Shown here piece after piece: positions 57,788 through 64,000 of a DNA stretch of 64,000 nt; position 1 is the stretch's first letter; each line of letters begins with the position of its first letter. Position numbers and translations under genes: made by a program. Location: NCBI RefSeq assembly GCF_002259745.1, contig NZ_MWWW01000011.1:45409-109408 (forward strand), read 5' to 3'. Origin of the DNA: Bifidobacterium myosotis (lineage in GTDB: Bacteria; Actinomycetota; Actinomycetes; Actinomycetales; Bifidobacteriaceae). Under the pieces are notes generated by a model that worked only from the letters and a program-made list of their open reading frames with translations, did not search any database and was not told the origin of the DNA.

Positions 57788-60058
57788 ATGAGTAGGAAAC
57801 GGACGGTGAGGCAAGGTCAGGTCGCGAAGGGGCAGCCCAAGAACACCCCCGCGGCTCCCATAGCAAATCCAGCGCCTGCATCCGCCGCATCATCCGCACA
57901 GCGACAGTCGCTTCACACCACCACGGCATCTGATTGGGGCGCCGCGTTCAGCTCGCTTCAAGCCGACTATGTTCCTGGCGACCTGTCAACGCTCTTCAAG
58001 GATTGGCGACAGCGCGTCGCACGACCCTTCCGAGCCATCGGCAAAGCGTTCCGGTGGATATGGCAGGGGTGGCCTCCATTCGCCCATGTGCTGCTGTATG
58101 TATTGGTGTTCACCCTCGTGACGGCATCCTCCGTGTTCGTACTCCATCTGGGCGTGCATACGGTGGATAACTTCCAGTACGCAGTCGAATTCGTCTCACA
58201 GATGTGGGAGCAACGGCACTTCCAGTTCCTGTTCAACTGCATCATCGCGGGCCTGATCTATGCGTTTCTGGTGTTTCTCATCAACCGGTTCTGGTTGGCG
58301 ACGGCGGTGTACATCATCTTCATTGCCGTCTTCACCGCCGCGAACTACTTCAAGATCCTGATGCGCAACGAACCCGTCATCCCCGCGGACTTGACGTTCC
58401 TCAATGGCAACGCCACGGAAATCGCATCGTTCCTGCCGAACGGCTCCGAGGGACTGGTACGGAACATCATCATCACGCTGGCCATCATCACCGGCGTACT
58501 GGTGCTGTTCCATATTCTCGACAGTCGTAAGGCCATCATCACATCCGCGAAGCACAAGGGCCTTGCCTGGTCGGCGCGCATACTGCTTACGTTGGCTCCG
58601 GCACTATGCATCGGCTTCCTCGGCGGCACGCTTGGCGCGCAGAATTCCTGGACCTACTCCACCGCGCAGAAGGTCTTCTCCGATACGCCTTTCCTGTGGA
58701 ACAGCTTCGCCGACGCCTACACGAACGGGCCGCTGGTCAACTTCGTACGACTGATGTACAACAAGGCGATGAACGAACCCTCGGGGTACAGCAAAGCGAC
58801 CATGCAGGCCATCGCCGAGAAGTACACTGAAGAGGCGAACACCATCAATACCGACCGCACGGAGAACATGACGGACAGCACCGTCATCATGCTGCTCTCG
58901 GAGAGCTTCTCCGACCCCACCCGCGTGCCGGGCGTCACGTTCGACAACGATCCGATGCCCAATATCCGCACGCTGAAAGGCACCACGACTTCCGGCCTGA
59001 TGCTCTCCCCCGGTTATGGAGGCGGTACGGCCAACATCGAATACCAGTCGCTCACCGGCATGAGTGTGATCAATTTCAACCCATCGATGTCCGTGCCATA
59101 CCAGCAGCTTGTGCCGAGCCAGAAATGGGCGCCCACCTTCAACCAGATCTGGAACGACGCCTACGGCGAGGACGGGTCCGAGGCGTTCCACCCGTATTAC
59201 AAGGGCATGTACCTGCGCGACACGAACTACAAAAAGTTCGGATTCTCGAAATTCTGGACGCTGCAGGAGCCCAACGTCATCACCCATCAGGGGGTTCTCG
59301 GCACTTCGCCGTATGTGAGCGATGAGCAGACATACCAGAACGTTTTGGACAGCGTCAACAAGCAGGATGGGCAGCATCCGCAGTTCCTGCAGGTGGTGAC
59401 GATGCAGAACCACATGCCGTATACGGACTGGTATCCGGACAACGAGTATTTCGCCACAGACACCTCCGGTCTCCCCGATAGCGAGCGCTACCTCATCGAT
59501 ACGTACACGAAGGGCGTGAGCATCACCGATCAGGCGACCGCCGATTTCCTGGAGCAGCTCGACCAAGTCGACCGCCCGATCACCGTGATCTTCTACGGCG
59601 ACCACTTGCCGGGCATATACGAAACGGCCAATTCGGATGCGAACAACGCCGTGACGTTGCACGAAACCGACTACTTCATCTGGTCGAACAAGGCATCCTC
59701 CTCGGCAGGGACGAAACTGCCCGCGGAGGAGACCGCCTACACGTCCTCCAACTACTTCATGTCGTTGGCGGCGGAGCATATGAACGCCAAGGTCTCCCCC
59801 TTCCTCGCCATGCTCACCGATCTGCGCGAGGAGGTGCCGGCCATGAACACGCTGATTGCGGAAGCCGGCGGCATCGGCACCGGTCAGGCGACGTATCTGG
59901 ATGCCAACGGCAATCAGATCGACGTTTCCAAGCTCTCCGGCAAGGCGCAACAGTTGATTGAGGATTACAAGATGGTGCAGTACGACATGACCGTGGGCAA
60001 GGGGTACCTTAAGGATTATGGATTCGTGGAGGTGCCGTCCGCCTCCGGTAAATCCTGA
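57788..60058 (+). CDS. LTA synthase family phosphoglycerol transferase (alkaline-phosphatase superfamily)
   Basis: A 756-residue membrane protein starting MSRKRTVRQGQVAKG; the much longer frame through the antisense of the transferase is rejected. A basic, Pro/Ala-rich N-terminus leads to five membrane segments (about 100-121, 147-165, 168-187, 224-243, 262-282), then an extracellular sulfatase-fold domain. VIMLLSESFSDP carries metal ligands, GGGTANIEYQSLTG the catalytic Thr, MQNHMPYTDW and VIFYGDHLPGI further ligands. LtaS-type enzymes transfer glycerol-1-phosphate from phosphatidylglycerol. Next to a GlfT2-like gene it may decorate galactofuranan (inference). Confidence 0.92.
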   Translation: MSRKRTVRQGQVAKGQPKNTPAAPIANPAPASAASSAQRQSLHTTTASDWGAAFSSLQADYVPGDLSTLFKDWRQRVARPFRAIGKAFRWIWQGWPPFAHVLLYVLVFTLVTASSVFVLHLGVHTVDNFQYAVEFVSQMWEQRHFQFLFNCIIAGLIYAFLVFLINRFWLATAVYIIFIAVFTAANYFKILMRNEPVIPADLTFLNGNATEIASFLPNGSEGLVRNIIITLAIITGVLVLFHILDSRKAIITSAKHKGLAWSARILLTLAPALCIGFLGGTLGAQNSWTYSTAQKVFSDTPFLWNSFADAYTNGPLVNFVRLMYNKAMNEPSGYSKATMQAIAEKYTEEANTINTDRTENMTDSTVIMLLSESFSDPTRVPGVTFDNDPMPNIRTLKGTTTSGLMLSPGYGGGTANIEYQSLTGMSVINFNPSMSVPYQQLVPSQKWAPTFNQIWNDAYGEDGSEAFHPYYKGMYLRDTNYKKFGFSKFWTLQEPNVITHQGVLGTSPYVSDEQTYQNVLDSVNKQDGQHPQFLQVVTMQNHMPYTDWYPDNEYFATDTSGLPDSERYLIDTYTKGVSITDQATADFLEQLDQVDRPITVIFYGDHLPGIYETANSDANNAVTLHETDYFIWSNKASSSAGTKLPAEETAYTSSNYFMSLAAEHMNAKVSPFLAMLTDLREEVPAMNTLIAEAGGIGTGQATYLDANGNQIDVSKLSGKAQQLIEDYKMVQYDMTVGKGYLKDYGFVEVPSASGKS

Positions 60059-60255
60059 GCACGAGAACTTCCGCACTGGTGGTCCCGCACTGGTGATTCC
60101 CAGCCCATAATCCTTGCTCATCCGGCGCTCCGCTCGTAGGAAGCCTCCCATGTCTGCCTGGTGAGCATAGTCCCGCGCCCACCCGACGCTCCGGCACAAA
60201 CGTTCACCCTCGGCGTCTACGTCAAACGCAGGCCGACCGGCATTAATGTGGTTGA

Positions 60256-61530
60256 ATGGCTCGCGTTTGGATTGATGACCTGTGGCTGAAAAACGATAAC
60301 GGAGTTCCACCTTCCTCGACCGCGAAACGATCACTCTCCGCGGTCAGCGATCCGTTCAAGGCGCAGGTTCCCGACGGCTGGCGATCGTCCCGATACGGGA
60401 AAGGCAGACGCTGGCGATGCCGTTGGTACACCTTCGAGCAAGGCACGCGCCGGCAGCACTCCAAATCGTTCGACAAGCTGTCGGATGCGGAGACATTCCA
60501 GGCGGCCATGGAGGACGACGTGCGCAGCGGACGGTACGCCGACCCCAACGACGCCCGCAAGCCGTTCCGCGACATAGCCGAGATGTGGCTGCGTTCCAAG
60601 AATCAGGTCAGCGAAGGCGTCCGCGCCAGGTATGAATGCGAATTGCGCGTCTACGTCAACCCCAAATGGGCGGATACGCCCATAGGGTCAATCGGCCTTG
60701 ATGACATCGCATCATGGGTGAGTGAGCTGTCCACCGGGAACTATCCCGTGGCGCTGTCGGCGGATCGGGCCCCGCGAGCGCTGTCCCCCAGATCGGTGAA
60801 AAGCATCGTGAAGGTGGTGTTCGCCGGCATTCTGGATTATGCGGTGAAAACGCATTACCTGACCCGCAATCCCGCACGGGATGTGGAGATACCCAAAACG
60901 GAATATCGCGATTTGATTTTTCTGGATATCCACGAGATCGAGGCGCTGGCGGCCGCGGCCGAAACCGTCGGGCGCCCCGTGGACGGGCTCATCATCCGGT
61001 TCCAAAGCTACGTGGGCACGCGAATCAACGAATCGTTCGCATTGCAGGTGGGCGATCTGGATCTGGAGCATCGCAAGGCGCGCATTCGACGTACTTGGAA
61101 GAACAGTGCCAAAGCGCAACGGCTCGGTCCGCCGAAATCCGGCAAGCCGCGTACCGTCGCCATTCCGAAGTTCCTCATCGCGGCGCTCAAAGCGCAAATC
61201 AAAGGGCAACCGGAAACCGCATACGTGTTCAGGGCCTTGCGGGGCGGGCACATCAATGACCACAACTGGAGAAGGAAGGTCTGGCATAAGTCCGTGGAAT
61301 TGGCAGGGCTGCAGGATGTACCGGGACTTACGCCGCACAGTCTCAGGCATTCGTATGCGGCGATTGCCATCAAGGCCGGGGCGGACGTGAAGATCCTTCA
61401 ACGGCAGATGGGCCATGCCTCGGCGAGCCTGACGCTTGACGTATACGGGTTTCTGTTCCCGGAGCGGCTGGAACAGGTCGCGGACGCCATCGATACGGAG
61501 CGGAAGGCGGCGCTGCTCACCAAGAAGTAG
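60256..61530 (+). CDS. Tyrosine-family site-specific integrase
   Basis: A 424-residue phage/ICE-type integrase. An arm-binding N-terminal region (SRYGKGRRWRCRWYTF) and a SAM-like core-binding domain (about 95-210) precede the catalytic domain. All catalytic residues are present: Arg 256 (GTRINES), Lys in PKSGKPRT (about 297), His 361/Arg 364 (HSLRHSYAA), His 387 (GHAS) and Tyr 397 (DVYGF). No excisionase, relaxase or tRNA gene is near, so it may be the sole survivor of an integrated element, or a recombinase acting on the neighbouring surface genes. It may be leaderless (TAATGT 6 nt upstream). Confidence 0.93.
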   Translation: MARVWIDDLWLKNDNGVPPSSTAKRSLSAVSDPFKAQVPDGWRSSRYGKGRRWRCRWYTFEQGTRRQHSKSFDKLSDAETFQAAMEDDVRSGRYADPNDARKPFRDIAEMWLRSKNQVSEGVRARYECELRVYVNPKWADTPIGSIGLDDIASWVSELSTGNYPVALSADRAPRALSPRSVKSIVKVVFAGILDYAVKTHYLTRNPARDVEIPKTEYRDLIFLDIHEIEALAAAAETVGRPVDGLIIRFQSYVGTRINESFALQVGDLDLEHRKARIRRTWKNSAKAQRLGPPKSGKPRTVAIPKFLIAALKAQIKGQPETAYVFRALRGGHINDHNWRRKVWHKSVELAGLQDVPGLTPHSLRHSYAAIAIKAGADVKILQRQMGHASASLTLDVYGFLFPERLEQVADAIDTERKAALLTKK

Positions 61531-61674
61531 CGGTGCCCGCTCTCCCAGCCGCGCATAATCTCCCCATCCACACACCTCTGCGCATACGACAGTCCGCTGT
61601 CCATTGCGGACAGGGCGGGAGCGAGAGGATAATCGCATATTGGCATACATCAGTCATTTCCGAAGGAAGGCATT

Positions 61675-63303
61675 ATGAACAGCACCAGGCACATAGGCCG
61701 TGCAGTCGCAGGCCTCATCGCCGCGACGGCCATGATGTTCGTCGGAGTCCCGGCATCATATGCCGCAGATGACGCCGGTCTCAACAACAGCATCGAAGCC
61801 GCAACCACCGTCGCGCCGAACACCAAGGTCTCCGGCGTATCCGGCTTGACACCCCGGTATTACAAGGTCTCGTTGCCGAGCGCCGGCTACGTGCAGTTGA
61901 AGATGACGAACAGTCAGGGCCTCAGCGCCGCCAAATGGAACGTCCAGATTCAGGACGCAACGGCGAAGACGATCGCCGCGGAAGTATGGAACGCCGATGT
62001 GCTCTCCCATGAGGGCAGCCGAGTGGGTCTCGCTGCCGGCGACTACTACGTGAGCATCGACCCTCTTGCCGCCGCCGCTCTTACGTACGAGCTGACCATC
62101 AATTACACCGCAACCGATTCGTGGGAGAGCGAGCCGAACAACGATCTTGCCAGCGCCGATACCATCAGCGTCGGGAAAGCCGTCAACGGCACGTTCACCA
62201 AGACCCTGTTGAGCAACGACAACCCCAACTTCGTTGACGACGACTGGTACAAGCTCACTCTGTCGGCCGACAGTCGTGTGGCTGTCTCCATGACCAACGA
62301 GCAGCGTGACCTCGCAACGCTGAATGTGCAGCTGCTCAACAACAAGGGCGATGTGATCATGGCCTACCCGTGGCTCGCATCCAGCACCGAACATACGGCC
62401 GATTCCGTTGGACTCTCGAAGGATACCTATTACATCAAGGTCTCCGGCGCTTCCGAAGGCCTTCAGTACTCGCTGGCCGTGGATAACGCTTCGGTTTCCA
62501 CCGCTACGGTGACGTTCGACACGCAGGGCGGCAGCAAGGTTGAGGCCCAAACCGTGGCGAAGGGCTCCACGGTGGATCGTCCGACCGATCCGACGCGCGC
62601 CGGCTACGTATTCGCCGGCTGGTACACCGAAGCAAATGGCGGGCTGCAGTTTAACTTCGACGCTCCCGTCAAGCGCGATACCACGGTGTATGCGCACTGG
62701 AACAAGGCCACCGCCTCGTACACCTTCATCGACGTGAACGAGCTCACGCCGCATCATGAGGACATCCAGTGGCTGGCGGACACCGGCATCTCCACCGGCT
62801 GGGAGACGGATAGGGGCCGTGAGTTCCGCGGCATGAGCCCTGTGGTGCGTCAGGACATGGCCGCGTTCCTGTACCGTTTGGCCGGCAGCCCGGAATTCGA
62901 CGCATCCAAGGCGAAGAACCCGTTTGCCGACGTGACCGAGAAGACCGACCACTATAAGGAAATCCTGTGGCTGGCCAGCACCGGTATCTCCAAGGGATAC
63001 ACCGCCGAGGACGGCACGGTAACGTTCGGCGGCATGAACCCCGTGGTGCGTCAGGACATGGCCGCATTCCTGCACCGCCTCGCCGACTACCAGCAGGCCA
63101 ATCCGAAGCTGGGCGACAGCATCGACTTCGCGGACGTGGATGATGCGACGCCTCATAACGCGGATATCGACTGGCTCGCCCGCACCGGCGTCTCCACCGG
63201 ATACGACGAGGACGGCGTCATGAAGTTCCACGGCGACTGGCCCGTGTTCCGTCAGGACATGGCCGCGTTCCTGCACCGCATGTACGACAACGTGCTGAAT
63301 TAA
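61675..63303 (+). CDS. Secreted SLH-domain protein 6 with PPC-like and InlB-type repeats
   Basis: A 542-residue exported protein; AAGGAAGG precedes the ATG. The signal peptide ends near residue 30 (ASYA-AD). Two related beta-rich modules (about 35-145 and 150-270), each with YYKVSLPSAGYVQLKM/WYKLTLSADSRVAVSM and YYVSI/YYIKVSG, look like bacterial pre-peptidase C-terminal domains. A Listeria-Bacteroides repeat (ATVTFDTQGGSKVEAQTV...GYVFAGWYTE) follows at about 278-345, and three SLH repeats at 351-542. Function is probably adhesion or wall binding. Confidence 0.92.
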   Translation: MNSTRHIGRAVAGLIAATAMMFVGVPASYAADDAGLNNSIEAATTVAPNTKVSGVSGLTPRYYKVSLPSAGYVQLKMTNSQGLSAAKWNVQIQDATAKTIAAEVWNADVLSHEGSRVGLAAGDYYVSIDPLAAAALTYELTINYTATDSWESEPNNDLASADTISVGKAVNGTFTKTLLSNDNPNFVDDDWYKLTLSADSRVAVSMTNEQRDLATLNVQLLNNKGDVIMAYPWLASSTEHTADSVGLSKDTYYIKVSGASEGLQYSLAVDNASVSTATVTFDTQGGSKVEAQTVAKGSTVDRPTDPTRAGYVFAGWYTEANGGLQFNFDAPVKRDTTVYAHWNKATASYTFIDVNELTPHHEDIQWLADTGISTGWETDRGREFRGMSPVVRQDMAAFLYRLAGSPEFDASKAKNPFADVTEKTDHYKEILWLASTGISKGYTAEDGTVTFGGMNPVVRQDMAAFLHRLADYQQANPKLGDSIDFADVDDATPHNADIDWLARTGVSTGYDEDGVMKFHGDWPVFRQDMAAFLHRMYDNVLN

Positions 63304-63354
63304 GAGGTTTACGGTTCGACGGCTTTTATGGTTCCGCTGTTCCGCTGTTTCACT

Positions 63355-63383
63355 GAGAGGACTCGCGCGTGCGGGCCCTCTTT
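63355..63383 (+). terminator. Terminator of SLH gene 6
   Basis: GAGAGG and CCCTCTTT pair around a GC-rich loop, followed by GTGTT. Moderate stem. Confidence 0.5.
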
Positions 63384-63797
63384 GTGTTGGGTAGGTGTTG
63401 GTTGCTGAGGTTGGTTGCCGGGTTAGGCACATGCATGCCGTCGTATACCGACAAATTGCACGCAATTCCTCTTTCGAATTCGCCCTCCTCTAGAACTTCT
63501 AGGACCTACCTAAGAAACGCCAAATGCACTTAAGTTGGCGCATCCTTTGGGCGACAAAGGATGCCAGCCATCGTGTCTGCATCGTGTCCATATGTATCGG
63601 GACACGCAATTCGGCAGTCATTCCCGCGACACCCAAATTGAGGCCAGCTCAACCGATAGGCGCTACCGGCATCGTGTCCCGTCGTGTCCAAACGCTATTT
63701 CGGGCATCCTTCGACCCGTCAAACTCCATATTTATCAGTCACTGCCCTACTCCGTCATTTGCTCGAACCTATAGCCCTAGAAGAAAGGTTCCAGATT
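63384..63797. other. Intergenic region before the last gene
   Basis: About 410 bp without a gene. It has a hairpin GCATCCTTTG/CAAAGGATGC-like (63542-63565) and several GTGTCC or GGACAC motifs in both orientations (63574, 63585, 63601, 63675, 63682), reminiscent of the arms of the 48-bp palindromes but too diverged to assign. Confidence 0.45.
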
Positions 63798-64000
63798 ATG
63801 ACTGGAAACACTAAGGTTTGGCGCGCGCCGCTCGCCGGCCTCGCCTCCGTCGCGATGATCGCGACCATGGGCGTGGCGGCCAGCACGGCCAACGCCGTGG
63901 ACGAGTTCGGAGGCAATGGCCCCCAGTATCCGGACGTGACGGTCACGCTGGATGCCAACGGCGGCAAGTTCGACTCATCGCTGTCGTCTGATTTCGTGGA
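63798..64000 (+). CDS. Partial secreted protein, probably another surface protein
   Basis: Starts MTGNTKVWRAPLAGLASVAM at the ATG at 63798, with AGAAAGG 8-9 nt upstream, and is open to the right edge (67 codons). The signal peptide ends near residue 33 (TANA). VTVTLDANGGKF resembles the start of a Listeria-Bacteroides repeat as seen in SLH proteins 2 and 6, so an SLH protein is likely but not shown. Confidence 0.75.
   Translation, partial: MTGNTKVWRAPLAGLASVAMIATMGVAASTANAVDEFGGNGPQYPDVTVTLDANGGKFDSSLSSDFV

Noticed and set aside
61756..63465. 569-codon minus-strand frame opposite SLH gene 6
   Set aside because: Antisense shadow; the plus strand has signal peptide, InlB-type repeat and SLH repeats.

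Overview
The window reads as a chromosomal segment of a high-GC actinobacterium, most likely Bifidobacterium (longum/breve group). The pointers are leuCD divergent from an IclR regulator, a HspR-type operator at clpB, LacI-controlled sugar ABC genes without their own ATPase, several leaderless promoters (a -10 box 7-8 nt before the ATG), and genes for galactofuranan synthesis. Species assignment is inference. I see no rRNA, tRNA, CRISPR array or replication origin.

Layout. 1-4.9 kb: a partial membrane protein and a DUF805 protein on the minus strand, divergent from a pair of bacterial PH-domain membrane proteins. 5-8.8 kb: intergenic repeats, leuD, leuC and an IclR/NdgR-type regulator. 9-15.7 kb: metallophosphoesterase, ppk, a NUDIX/histidine-phosphatase fusion and an unknown gene. 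17-20.3 kb: a flavinylation cassette (FMN-binding protein, ApbE, ferric-reductase-like protein). 20.4-27.9 kb: a glucan-debranching/ABC-transport operon with a divergent LacI gene and three candidate operators. 28-38.8 kb: upp, rlmH, a GDPD, a large GluQ-like protein, clpB, an AEC permease and an FAH-family enzyme, separated by repeat-rich gaps. 39.3-64 kb: a cell-surface region with a DUF4190 protein, ugd, rmlB, glf, a GlfT2-like transferase, an LTA-synthase-like protein, a lone integrase and six signal-peptide proteins with three SLH repeats each, plus a seventh gene running off the end and one SLH remnant.

The most interesting part is this last region. Three of its SLH genes carry 9-10 nt G/C homopolymers in places suited to phase variation: one inside a signal-peptide coding region (out of frame in this sequence), one exactly inside a 17-bp promoter spacer, and one upstream of a third gene. 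Two tandem paralogues share about 497 bp of nearly identical DNA, and one of them shares its 3' end and terminator with a third SLH gene 12 kb away, which suggests recombination. The glf, GlfT2-like and LtaS-like genes fit synthesis of the glycerophosphate-substituted lipogalactofuranan reported from bifidobacteria, so the region may encode both a wall polymer and a switchable protein coat.

A second layer is non-coding: two copies of a ~216-bp element built from three 48-bp imperfect palindromes, a 210-bp inverted element of 23-mers, two short transposon-like elements with ISL3-like ends and 8-bp target duplications, and a nested palindrome at 9.0-9.2 kb.
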